Shown: piece after piece, positions 19,754-30,920 of the stretch | Layout: each line of letters begins with the position of its first letter | Numbering within the stretch: the stretch's first letter is position 1 | Translations under genes and position numbers: made by a program | DNA from: Ananas comosus | Lineage: Eukaryota; Streptophyta; Magnoliopsida; Poales; Bromeliaceae | Direction of reading: 5' to 3' | NCBI RefSeq assembly: GCF_001540865.1 | Contig: NC_033628.1 | Span: 3,421,077-3,485,076 of the forward strand | DNA: 64,000 bases | The notes under the pieces: generated by a model | The model's input: the letters and a program-made list of their open reading frames with translations, nothing else | Told to the model about the DNA's origin: nothing | Databases searched by the model: none

Positions 19754-22700
19754 TTAGATACCATGGAACTCCTTTGAGCCATCGCCTTTTCCACAATTAC
19801 CTGTGTCAGAAACACAATTTGATTCACCCTGCTCCTCATAAGCCAAATCAGAATTTCCTTCAGATTTTTCCCTGGCTTCTTGATCTCTGTCTTTGCCCCA
19901 CAGTAATGTGTAGAGGCCGCCGACGACGATAATTCCACCGATTATGCTGCAGAAACAAAACAAATTGTATAAAAAATCAGATACATTCTCTCGGCAAAAA
20001 CAAAGGATGCTAAGAACAAAGTTATCTCTTTCGCGCATGCGCGCACGCACGCACCTCCCTGTGTGTAATTTCTCGCCAAAAATGAAGTACGCTAGCATTG
20101 CCACCATTACAGTCGAAAGGGGATTGAACATGGTCACAAAAACTGGCCCTTTTTCTTTGGTGCACCATAACTGGATGAAGAGTATCAATCCAGAGCATAC
20201 TACTGCCTACGGCGGAAAATTTATTTTTTTCAATTATAGTAACCATTTGAAACTGAAACTGAGATGGTTCAAAATTGATTAATGATATGAGGAAAATCAC
20301 ATACTGAATATATGATGCACCAGAATTTGATGTCGAATCCAATGGCCCATGCTGATGGTTTATGCTCTATAAATGCAGTGAAAATGGCTGATTGTGCTCC
20401 GCCGACGATGCACACCCATGTGGTGAGCGAAAGTTGCGCGGGGTATCGTTTCAATGTCATTGCCTGGATGATAGATGATCAGAACATAGCATTCTCTGAT
20501 AATCAAAGTAAGCAGAATTTATGACATTCTTAAGTTTTCAGGCTTTTTGCGAAATGATCCCTACCTTTGTATCTTTATACCACCCATAATTCTCCCAACT
20601 TATATCATGTTATGTTTCTACGACACAAATCGTGATGATCTAGCTTATTAGAGCTAGCCTTCGCCGATCTTATGGGAGCCGCACTCCGCCTACAATGGTT
20701 GTCTGCCGAGAAGCCGCGCTCTACGGGCCCGCTTAGTGATCTTGGCTTAGCCAAGATTCATTTCGCACTTCCGCCTGGTGATTGGCTTTGATACTAAGTA
20801 TGAAGTCCTTTTTTCGGGAGGCCACTCATTCTAGAACTATTCTAGTCTTAGCACGCTTAATTTTTTTAACCTTTTGGATCTAGCCACCGCCTAAAATATT
20901 ATAGTTAGTTTAAAAAATTTAGCCCTATTATATCTCATATATAGAACTGTTTTAAATCCTAAGAGTATTATAGAGAGTCAACCACAAGTTATATATTTTT
21001 TTGTTTTTAGCAGCTGTGCAATTAGCTTGTAGCCGAAACTTGAGTCGGTGGTAGATTTGTTTATGACGGAAGCAGAGTATATTCACATATGCTTGTTAAG
21101 AGACTATTAGGTTAAAGAGGCTTAGAGGAGAAATTAAAGGTAAAACGAGATACGGTAAAGTGAATTGTGATAGTCAAATTGCGATACTTTTGGCCAAAAA
21201 TTCGGCATTTCACTCTCGCACGAAGAAAATTCATATACATTCTTACTTTGTGAGAGATGTGGGAGCTAAAGGTCTGATCTTGCTATTGAAGGTTAATAGT
21301 GATGCGATTCCAAAGGATATTTTGATGAAGCGGTGACTTAAGAGAAGTTCAATTAGAGCATAACGTTTTTTGGTCTTAGAGCTACCTAAGAAGAGTAGGA
21401 ATTGGCAAGACTTTCGATTTGATGTTTTAAAGTGTCCGGCACACGTCCTTAGTGGAAGAATTGTTAAATCATGCAGAGCAACGTTTTGCGTTGACATCTC
21501 GGTGAAAACGTTGAGATTTTGAAGTCACGGACGTAAAGTTTCAGAAGTTATGTTCAAGTTTCGGAACTCTAAGCTTCTGTTTGGTTCGGGATTAAGAAAA
21601 AAATAGTTATTATAGGGATAGAGTTAAGTTCAGGATTAAAATGGGGTTAAAGTTTTTTTGTGTTTGGTTGAGAGTTGGAGTTAGTCTAGAATAATGAAAA
21701 ATAGTGTTTGGTTGGAGTAGGTGAGATAAGAAGATAATGATTGATAAAGAAGGATAATGATTGATTGGAGTAGGTGTGATAAGAAAGATGGTGGGTTATT
21801 ATGAATAGAAAATAGTATTTGATTTGAGTTTGGTGGGGTTAGATAGGGTTAGCTAATCCGGAATAATTTATTTGAGGTGGAGGTTAGCTAACCCCACCCA
21901 TTTTTTAGGGTATTTGGGGATAAAATAGGGGTTAAGGGATTATTTCACCCCTTAACCTCCAACCAAACAAGGGCTAATAGGTATCAGCGGCGGATCTAAA
22001 ATTTTTTTCATAGTGGAGCCAAATATATAATAAAACAATTATTAAGAAATAGAAAAGTAAACTAGTAATTAATAATGTATAAACAGAAAAATATACCATT
22101 ATAATTTATAATTATTTTCAACGTATTTTCATATTTTGAAAAAAATATATGATAGTCTTATTGGTAACGCCATCAAATATATCTTTCTTTATGTATTTAT
22201 TAGCAAAAATTGATGATAAATAAATTAATTTCTTACAAACGATATAAAATTAGTCATCTGTCAATAGCCAACAAAAATAGAAAAAATAAATGACTAATTA
22301 CTTTTCACAAACAACAATAATAATCAAATACAACAAGCTAAAAAAATTAATATACTAAATATATATTTATGTATTGTAACAACTCAAAATAATTACTACT
22401 TATAAACAAAAAAATTATAATCATAAAAAATAAATATAAATAAATTATCCTAATTGTTGACTCCTCTTCCGGATCAAAGTTGACCCCAAACTAGAGCCAA
22501 CATGACAGGCAAGGCCATTGTGGCCTTTCTTCGGCGACCTCAGAGGGGTCAATAGACTCCACTGAGGTAGCTTTGAATCCGCGAAGGATAGGAGGAATTC
22601 TACACTATCACACTTATACTACGTCATCAAAAACAAGCCAATCATATTCCTTTTTTTTCAAACAAAAGTACAATAAAAATATTTATTTATAATCATGATG

Positions 22701-25700
22701 GGACATATATCCCTAAAAGAAAATATTTGATTGGTTTGTTACGCCACGTCACCAATATACAGGTTGCATTCTAGAATTTTTCGAAGGATAGGTACTGGTA
22801 CTTAGGCTGAAGTTTCTTAAAACTTGAAGCTGTACTTGTACGTCAAACGCTAGAGAGTATGAAGTTTTGAAACTCCTGTGTTAGTAGTATCGGTACCCCA
22901 GGCCACGCTTGACAAGTAAAGTTAGACTTGACTCTAACTTGGTCTAATCTTATGCTTTAAGATTAGGAATGGTCCAGAAACATTTTAGAGAGAATTTTTA
23001 AGAAAAGATTGATGACTAACAGTGAATCATGGACTCAAATGGATGGTGGAGATCTCCTGCTAGAATTGGGGCTTTAGGATTTTAAATCCTTATAATTCAT
23101 GTTTTTGACTTAAAAGAGTTTTATTGTAATACCCTAAGAGAGAGAGAGAGAGAGAGGAAAATGTGGAGAGAGACATTAAGAGAGATTCTTATAATCTAAT
23201 TTTTTCCTTGTATTTGTTGTGCCTTGTATTAATCAAAAAAGACATTGAGGCCATTAATAAAAAAAAAGCATTGAGGTCTTACCCATTGGATGTAGATCAA
23301 CACACCATTGGTTCACAACGCATTGAGACCTTGCCTGTGGACGTAGGTCAATACACTGTTGGTTGAATAACGTAAATTTTTTGTGTCCTCTATTTTTGAT
23401 TGTTTTGTTATTTTTGTACTTGTGTTTTAAGATTGTTCTCGTCTATTTTTATTTACATCAGATCCAATTTTTACTATGCTCATGTGCCCTATGGCCTATA
23501 GGTTTGAAGTGTGCTCGGTAGCTCTTCGTCTGATCCCTTCAATATAAGCCTCTCACACTCTTCTGTATCTAATGTGGAACTATTAGAATGTCACATGTAT
23601 ATTGACTATTAAAAATTAAACTCCATTTTAAAGATAATCTTTTATATTTGCCAAGATGGAGTAGGAAAAATGAAAATTCAATTAAGAGGAAAATATTATA
23701 ACATATAAATTCCTAATTTGCACCATTAGAACATTTAGATATAGTTTTAGAAATGTTAATGGGTACAAATATTCGAAAGTTTAGCTGAACCCAGTACTGA
23801 ATGGGGCAGATTTAATCTATGCTAAACATGTACGGTTTTAGTTGTGAGTATAAACAATAAAAATTTGAGGAATTCGGGTTTGATATTGGTTCTTGTTTGA
23901 ACCCTAACTAGAACCCCCAAACCCCTATAAAAATCTATTATATATATAATATAATTTTTTTATATTTATTTTAATAATTAATATATATTTAATGACTAAA
24001 TTAAGAGTAGTGCTTCTATACTTTTTTTTTTCCACTACTATTCATTCACTCCTATTCAACGGCTCAAATTTATTTTCTTTAAATTATGATTTATAATAGT
24101 AGGTCACTTTGGGAGAGGTACCAATTACCAAGTAACTCAAAGAAGGATATTTTTGTCTTTTAATACATGAACAATTTAGAAATTTTACCTTTACTAAATT
24201 ATCAAAATTTTTATGCTTTCTTTGTTTTCTTTTTCTCTCTCTATATTTCCTCTCAATTTCTTTTGTTTTTTTTTTCTCTCTCTATCTTTCCTCTCAATTT
24301 CTTATATTTCGGCATTTTATATAAGGAAAGTTTCAAATTATTAGGCAGCATGATTTTTTAATTTTTCTTTTCTCTTTATTTAATTATTTAATATTGCAAA
24401 TGAGGAGTCCGGCTACTATACTTTTATGAGTATTGGCTCTCTTATACTCATAAGTTTTCAGCCTTTAGATTTATTCCATTGATCATTTCCATCCGTTAGA
24501 TCATACTATTCAACCAACTATCCACTCAACCCTAAGAAATCACTATCATTCTAAATGGGAACCACCATCATCCTAACCATACATCCTATCAATCAACGGT
24601 TAAAAATTTATGAGTACAAGAGGGTCTATATTCATAAGAGTATAGTAGCCATAGCCGCAAATGAGTTTAATTTTAAGAAAATATTATGCATAAAAATTTA
24701 TTTTGTGGATTAACTATTGATTTTGTTTTTACCCACCTTGAATACGACCTGAATCATATATAAAGTTTAATATTATATTCGAATTTATATTTTAAAATTT
24801 TAAATTTAATAATTTTGAAATATAATAAAGAGAAATAATTATTTTGGGTTCCGATCTTCGGGTTTGGGTTTGGTTTTGGATTTCAGAAAATTGGACAGTT
24901 TCGAGTTTGGATATGGATGTTTGAAATCCGTCAAGTTCGGAAATAAGTATTGCGATTGTTAGTCGAGTTCGAATTCAAATTCCTAACTAACTTTTTTCCC
25001 GACCAGTAATCTTAATCTTTTTAATTTTTATGTTTAAAATTATGTTTAAAATATTTATTAGCTCTAACGGTTAAAATGCCATTCTGTTTAAAATATTTAT
25101 TATCTTTAACGGTTCCATATTGTTCTTAATCTTATTTAGTTCAATACATTGAACTCAAATACTTATAGAATAGGTTATGATTTGATCAGTCAAATCAATT
25201 GGTTTGATTTGGTTTTTAAATTATTGATACTAATTTAATTAAAATGAATAATAAAAGTTAAGAAGCTAATTGTAAACCAAAAGGTAAGGAACTAAAATTT
25301 AAAAACTCGACTAAAAATTGAAAAAAATTTAAAGGTAAAAGTTAAAATCAATTTAATAAATCAAATTAATTAGACTGATCAAATTGATAAAATATACACA
25401 TAGTCTGAATCTGTTCAATATAAATTTATTTAATTTATCTACATTTCTAATTTTGTTTACTCTAGTAAAACTCTAAGTGGAGATTTATTATAAGCTTAAA
25501 ATTTAAATTATACAGTCTAAATTATTATTGGTAAGTTTACATTACACTATACTATTTAGATTTATTGAAGGTGTCACACCCCAATAATCCCACATCGGAT
25601 ATGAATGGGGATGCGATTGGGTATATAAGAGACTTAGACACCAGTAATAATAACTAAGCTTAAACATTTTGAGCCGGTGGTTGGGCCCAACGAGTTATTG

Positions 25701-28700
25701 TTGCTAGCGGGTTAGGTCGTTACATTTGGTATCAGAGCCAATTCACTAGCCGAAAATGTGGTGGCTCTCGGCTGGTCGGCTGAGTCAGAGTCTGAAAGAT
25801 AAGGTGATAAACATGCCGGAGTCTGAATGACAAGATAACCGGCTATCTCAGGGTCTGAATGACAAGGCTAGCGAGACGAGTCTCACATCGCCTGGTGATC
25901 TTGGGCTATGTGTGTGATTGGACTGATGTGTCTCACATCGTCTGGTGATCTTGGGCTGTGTATGTGATTGGACTGACGAGGACGTCAGGGGCTTAACGGG
26001 TGGTGATTTTGTGTGTGATTGGACTAATGTCACGCCCCGGATTACACTTTCCCCGGGCACGCCGACAAATCCGCCGTATACAAAGGAATTTNAATGTTCT
26101 GGGCGCCCGAATCTGGCAAAACTTCAGTTTTGCTTATTTGAGTGCGCCGAGTCCAATTCTGCATCCAATTCGTGCAGAATTGACTCCGACTCAGTCCGAC
26201 ACTCTCCAGAGATGTCGACCAGTCTATAATACTGAAGCCAATCCTATCCAAAGCTCAGGAACACTACAACTAACGAGGACGTCAGGGCCTTAACGGGTGG
26301 TGATTTTGGGCTGTGTGTGTGATTAGACTGACGAGAACATCAGGGTCTTAACGGGAGGAGTCTGTAACACCCCAATAATCCCACATCGGATATAAATGGA
26401 GATGTGGTTGAGTATATAAGAGAATTAAACACTAGTAATAATAACTGGGCTTAAACATTTTGGGCTGATGATTGGGCCCAACGAGTTATTATTGCTAGTA
26501 GGCTGGGTCATTACAGAAGGTTTCTGTATACTTTTTAGGTTCTAAACTTCAAATTTATTTTGTTTTCGGCGTATATTTTAAATTACAATATATGATCTTA
26601 TTATTTTAAAAGATCAGTTTTTACTATTAAAAATTGAATTAATTTTGTCCATATAATTCTATTCTAAGAATAAATTTAAATTATACCCCATATTTCTAAT
26701 CAATTATTCACATTAAATTTTTAAATAGTGATAAAGAATTAATATCTAAATTAAGAAAATTTATAAATTTTTAAAAATATATTAAATATGTTTAATTTAA
26801 ATATTTGCCCACATTCAAAATTTTAAAATTAGTAATACAAAATTAATGTCTAAGACAAATTCATAATTTTGTTAAACATATTAAATATGTTAAATTTAAA
26901 TATTTACCAACATTAAAAAACTTTTTAATTAGTGATACAAAATTTATGTTTAAAATAGAACAATTCTATTTTTTTAAAATATATTTAATACATTTAATTT
27001 ATAATTTTTTTACCTATATTCAAATTTTTTTAAATAACTGATACAAAATTAATGTCCAAACTATAGAAATTTAAAAGTTTCTTAAACATATTAAATATGT
27101 TGAATTAAAATATTTACCAACATTACAATTTTTTTAAATAGTAGTACAAAATTTTTCTAAATTAAATTTCAATTTTAAACTTTAATTATTTAATATTTAA
27201 TATTTAAATTCAACGTATTTAGAAATAGAACTATTTCTAAAATTTCTATAATTTAAATTAATGCCTAAATTTTAGAAATACTGAATCAATCAATTCCTGA
27301 AATTAGTGTAAATTGATACATAAATTTAGGATATTAATTAATTTTTTTTAAATGTTGCATATTTTAATTACAAAAATAACCTCAAATGAAATAACTTTTT
27401 TACCTGTTAAATGTTAAAATTACATATTTACCTCTGTTAATCAACGGTTAAATAGTCAGTTCAAATTTTTAGTTTGAGATACGAGTTTTTGGGGTTTTGA
27501 TCAAGAATCAAAGTGCCAGCGCAAAAGCGCAGAAAGTTTGAGTGATTTTGGTACATTAATCCCTTCTTAATATTTCTGAAGAAAATTTATTCATGTGAAA
27601 CAATTGTTAAATAATATGAAACAATCGTTATTTAACATGATACCAGAGCAAGAGGTCCTGAGTTCGAGTCACACATGGTTTCTAGTATAATTGATTTTCT
27701 TCCATTTAATTCAAGCCTACGTCATGGGTCTATCAAAAAATTTTGAGCCCAGACATGAGAAAGCGTTAAATATAAAAATATAAAAATACCGTTATTTAGC
27801 GGCGTAAGCTTTTATCGTATAACAGTTTGGTATTATTTTAACAACAACATCTTGCTCAAAATCTTTCATTTGCAGCAGAAGCTGAAACATACCTGCATGA
27901 TATACCACATGGACCAAGTTATGCAGCTTGCAACAATAAGAGTTGCTCCTTTCACCCATTCCTCATGTATGACACCCCCTTGTATATGAATTAATCCCCT
28001 CCAGAGGTTCCTCACTGTTGGTCCCTTATACAATGTCATAGTCGTAACGCCGGCCAAGGAAACTGCCGTGCCGACGATCTTCGCCATCCCTCGAAGGCTC
28101 TTCGCATCGAGATGCTCCAACCTGAGAACAAGAACAAGAACAAATTATTCATCTTATTGCTGCGCCCCGAAACCAACACGAAAGATGATATCGAGTATGA
28201 AAAGATCGCGGACCGAAGAAAAATAGCGATTACGAATGTCATCGAAGCAACGGTGTTGACCATAGAGGCCACAAATGTTGGCGAGGTGTATCTTAAGCTT
28301 GCAAAATACATATTCAGAGTAAGGCTGATCCTGTTGTGATGGAAAAATAGAAAAAAAAAAGCTTATCATTCGAAACAAATCATAAGACCTTCATCCTTCA
28401 ATTTCATTATATAAGTTTTGTTATTTTTCTCACCCTAGAAGTGAAAGGATTTGTATCTCCAGAAACAGTGCCCATGTCAACTTTGGCCTCAATTTTCTGA
28501 AAAAACAAAACAAAACAAAAAATCGTAACGAGCTCTACATGATTTGTGCTTAGTTAGTTGAGAGATCATCTGAATGAAACATACTTTTCGAGGAAGTAGG
28601 CGAAAGGGAACATGACCAAGCCGGCCACGAGATGTCGGTACGTAGTGTAAACATGGGGATTGAGCCCGCAATTGAAGGAAGCTTCCATGAGGAAGTACAA

Positions 28701-28790
28701 AATTGTGTAACCAACCTGGGCTAGAGTCATGAGACTGTGTGGTTTGTATCTCCTACACATTTTTCTAACCTGAGATGTTACAAGCACCAT
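19754..28790 (-). CDS. WAT1-related protein (UmamiT, EamA-type transporter)
   Basis: Seven exons, all with GT-AG borders: 28790-28585, 28496-28434, 28330-28214, 28121-27893, 20463-20305, 20206-20055, 19946-19754. Joined length is 1119 bp, giving 372 residues plus stop with phases consistent at every junction. The product has the ten-helix, two-EamA-domain plan of plant WAT1/nodulin MtN21 proteins: LAQVGYTILYFLMEASFNCG, TYRHLVAGLVMFPFAYFLE, ISLTLNMYFASLRYTSPTFV, GTAVSLAGVTTMTLYKGP, the cytosolic loop, TLKRYPAQLSLTTWVCIVGG, EHKPSAWAIGFDIKFWCIIY, GPVFVTMFNPLSTVMVAMLA and IIGGIIVVGGLYTLLWGK, then a hydrophilic tail. Family members move auxin or amino acids across the tonoplast or plasma membrane; the substrate here is unknown. 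Intron 4 is 7,429 bp, the others 88-108 bp. The intron 3 donor (CG|GTCCGC) is weak. Confidence 0.92.
21030..21345 (+). pseudogene. Ty1/copia RNase H relic
   Basis: With frameshifts and stops, the plus strand reads MTEAEYIHI (family VALSTTEAEYMA), then AKNSAFHSRTKKIHIHSYFV and RDVGAKGLILLL, then IPKDILMKR (family NPADMLTKPL). That is the end of the copia Pol polyprotein. It lies inside WAT1 intron 4 and is dead. A copia-like LTR end at about 22.98-23.44 kb may be its 3' LTR. Confidence 0.75.
21573..21974. mobile_element. Tourist-like (PIF/Harbinger) MITE, 402 bp
   Basis: Ends GCTTCTGTTTGGTTCGGG and, inverted, GCCCTTGTTTGGTTGGAGG, flanked by a TAA duplication (21570-21572, 21975-21977). Three-base TWA duplications and TGTTTGGTT-type termini are characteristic of Tourist elements. 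It is inserted in the copia relic within WAT1 intron 4. No coding capacity. Confidence 0.88.
22980..23445 (+). mobile_element. Copia-type LTR remnant
   Basis: The right part resembles the end of a plant copia LTR: TGTATTAATCAAAAAAGACA, ATTGAGGTCTTACCC, GTGGACGTAGGTCAATACAC, then GTTGAATAACGTAAATTTTT and TGTGTCC. An AG microsatellite lies at 23139-23156. The left border is not defined. It probably belongs with the RNase H relic at 21030-21345. Confidence 0.5.
24405..24656. mobile_element. Mutator-type MITE, 252 bp
   Basis: Flanked by a perfect 9 bp duplication GCAAATGAG (24396-24404, 24657-24665). The left end is GAGTCCGGCTACTATACTTT; the right end inverted is GGCTATGGCTACTATACTC. Nine-base target duplications point to the Mutator superfamily. 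It is the reference for the GGCTACTATACT family that recurs at 38.6-44.8 and 58-60.4 kb. Confidence 0.9.
25572..26515 (+). mobile_element. TRIM retrotransposon with 153 bp LTRs
   Basis: Two LTRs of exactly 153 bp (25572-25724 and 26363-26515), each TGTMACACCCCAATAATCCC to GTYATTACA-like ends. The 5' LTR is followed by TT and a primer-binding site TGGTATCAGAGCC (initiator tRNA-Met, 25727-25739). A purine-rich ACGGGAGGAG precedes the 3' LTR. The target duplication is GAAGG (25567-25571, 26516-26520). The internal part is noncoding and contains repeats of CTCACATCGYCTGGTGATCT and TGTGATTGGACTGA. A solo LTR is nested inside. It lies in WAT1 intron 4 and needs enzymes from other elements. Confidence 0.95.
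26028..26268 (+). mobile_element. Solo LTR nested in the TRIM, collapsed at an n
   Basis: Begins TGTCACGCCCCGGATTACAC and ends GGAACACTACA, flanked by ACTAA on both sides (26023-26027, 26269-26273). The 64 bases before the n (26092) match the start of the LTR at 30921-33508; the 176 bases after it match that LTR's last 176 bases. About 2.35 kb of LTR is therefore absent here, presumably an unfilled gap written as one n. Confidence 0.95.
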
Positions 28791-28877
28791 CTCTATTATT
28801 AGTAGCTGATATGGTCTCAGTTCACTTATAATTTGCTAGCTCCTAAGATGTCTTAGTAGTGTTAGAGAGTAGCTTAT

Positions 28878-28887
28878 CTTTATATAG
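28878..28887 (-). promoter_or_regulatory. Candidate TATA box for WAT1
   Basis: On the minus strand CTCTATATAAAG ends about 88 bp upstream of the WAT1 ATG, a normal distance for a plant core promoter with a short leader. A GTT microsatellite lies just upstream. Confidence 0.5.
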
Positions 28888-28905
28888 AGAATGTGGGATC
28901 CAGTG

Positions 28906-28906
28906 G

Positions 28907-28942
<36 letters not shown>
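28906..28942. repeat. (GTT)n microsatellite in the WAT1 promoter
   Basis: About twelve perfect GTT units immediately upstream of the candidate TATA box; it is likely polymorphic in length. Confidence 0.9.
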
Positions 28943-28943
<1 letters not shown>

Positions 28944-29210
28944 GTGTTTCCAACAAGAATATTGATCACCTGAGAATAGTCAGTAAAAAGATTAATTGCA
29001 TGTGGAATATTACAATTCTATGTGCCAAGTTGATAGACATTTATACTTACTGGAGTGATCTAAAAGCTCAAGTAAAAGAACCAATTCATGTGATCTTGGG
29101 GAATATTTGTGTTGGTTCTTTTCAAAAGAGAAACTTGTGCCTATACTCTTCGGTGTGGTTTAATGGCCCTTCCCATGCATCATAATTAATCTCCAACCCA
29201 CCCAGTTGTT

Positions 29211-29330
29211 CATGAAAAAGATCTCCTGAGTGCACCCAGCAGTAACTGCAGGGTTAAGTAAGGATAAGATATTCATGAAAAAGATATCCTAGGGCACCCA
29301 GCAGTAATTGCAGGGTTAACTAAGGATAAG
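29211..29330. repeat. Two 58 bp tandem units upstream of WAT1
   Basis: CATGAAAAAGATMTCCT, GCACCCAGCAGTAA, TGCAGGGTTAA and TAAGGATAAG occur twice with a 63 bp offset, about 420-540 bp upstream of the WAT1 start. Function unknown. Confidence 0.8.
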
Positions 29331-30920
29331 GCACCTCTGTTTCCATTTGGCTTGAGCTTTAGAACAACTTTTCAACACAGAAAAATAATAGTTAACTAAA
29401 AGGTGCCGAAAACTACTTGTATCGTTTTTCATGTACTACTAATATGTTGGGAATTTGGTACTCGCCCCGGTATCGGATTTTTAGAATCTGTAATCCACTT
29501 CGATATCGACTGTTATTGATCCGGTACCGATAGTTGGAACTCCGCAATGGAAGCGTCGAATCGGGTTTTTACCATAAACCCGTCTCTTCAGCAAAAGCTG
29601 ATATGATCACAAAAGAAAGAAAAACCAAAACAAAAAATCTGTCGATAAAATAATATTTATTAAATAAGAAAAGATTACACCTAACTTCTCTTATACATAG
29701 AGTAGTTATAACTCGAGCCATCTTTTTTTGAATCTCTCATGCTCTTCTCTCGTCTTCTATAAACCCACAAAAAAGACAACTCTCCACGTGCACCCGTGCA
29801 TTAGGTGCACTCAACCATGGCTTTCTCTCCCCTGATAGGATTTCACCCAAGAAGGCATTCTTTCTCACCGTACGTACTCTCTTCAAGAATCTCAACTTGG
29901 CTGTACTACCCCCTTAAGCTCTCCACCAATGAAGCTATTTATAAAGTTTACGTCAAAACGTACTCAAATCCTAATATATAGAATTCCAACTCCAATAAAT
30001 ATTTAAATCTTAATTAATTTATTTTCATTAGATTTAAATATTTATTATAATCTAGTTAGATTCATACTCTAATTAATATTTAAATCTTAATTTATCTCCA
30101 AGAGATTTAAATATTAATTCTTATAAAAAATTATACTATTTTTGTAGTGCTGCTTATTCCAATTAATTAATTTTAATTTGGTGTCCATTCAATTGTATTT
30201 ATAATGTTTTCAGACAAAATAATATTTAAGTTAATTAAAAAGATATAGTGATAATAGATGATAGGCAAAATAAGAACTTAATTTATTTAGTATTTTTAAT
30301 AAACTGTTGTCAATTTTGTTATTTACGATAGTTTCTGTAAATTAGAGAGGCATTTTTTATATTGTTATTTTTAAAAGGATATCCATAAATATATATATAT
30401 ATATTCTCTAAAGTTCGAGGAAGAATATGTATGAAATTAACCTTATATATATATATAATAGGATCGTGAAGATGAAGGCTCTCAACGTTGGATTAAACTT
30501 TAACATTTGCATCCTTGTAATAATAGTCATAATGGTTACGATTATAAAAAATTGTAATATAATTTCACTTGTAATAATAATAATCATAATGGTTATGGTT
30601 ACAAAAAATTATAATATAATTCCACTTTGAAGGAGAAAATAAAGAGATGTGCGTGACATTTGTTTTGGTGCTTCATCCACTGTGATTCCACTTTTCTCAT
30701 CATTGCTCTTCTACGAAAGCTTTTTAATGCTCAAACACCTAATAGAAGGGAATTAATTAAAGATCCTTTTGCATGCACTATTTCTTATGTTGGAAAGAAT
30801 GTGGCAATGCTGATCACTTTAATATATATGGTGATACTGATCAAATGCGCACTCATTTTAATTTGTATTTGTGTGCTCTGCGCACTAGGGCACCTCCTTT
30901 TTTTCATTCCAAAATGTTGA
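29331..30920. other. Intergenic DNA, possible copia Gag debris
   Basis: No intact gene. TGTTGGGAATTTGG near 29444 resembles a copia LTR start, but no matching end is found. 30500-30640 carries two Asn/Gly-coding repeats (AATCATAATGGTTATGG-like), and 30765-30850 reads CWKECGNADH, faintly like a decayed Gag zinc knuckle. This is weak evidence. Confidence 0.3.

Larger units (their letters stand above)
20464..27892 (-). other. WAT1 intron 4, 7.4 kb, filled with transposons
   Basis: Runs from the donor after TACATCATGCAG-type exon end (ATG CAG|GTATGT at 27892) to the acceptor CATCCAG|GCA at 20464. It contains, left to right, unrecognised sequence (20640-20900), a copia RNase H relic, a Tourist MITE, a copia-like LTR piece, a Mutator-type MITE and a TRIM with a nested solo LTR. 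AT-rich DNA with nothing recognised makes up 21975-22900, 23450-24400, 24657-25566 and 26521-27800. All other introns of the gene are about 100 bp, so transposition accounts for the expansion. Confidence 0.88.

Noticed and set aside
27640..27700. GATACCAGAGCAAGAGGTCC as a retroelement primer site
   Set aside because: It resembles TGGTATCAGAGC only partly, and no LTR borders it.
30427..30630. Ile/Val-rich 67-residue frame as a small membrane protein
   Set aside because: It comes from AT-rich repeated sequence with no start context or family support.
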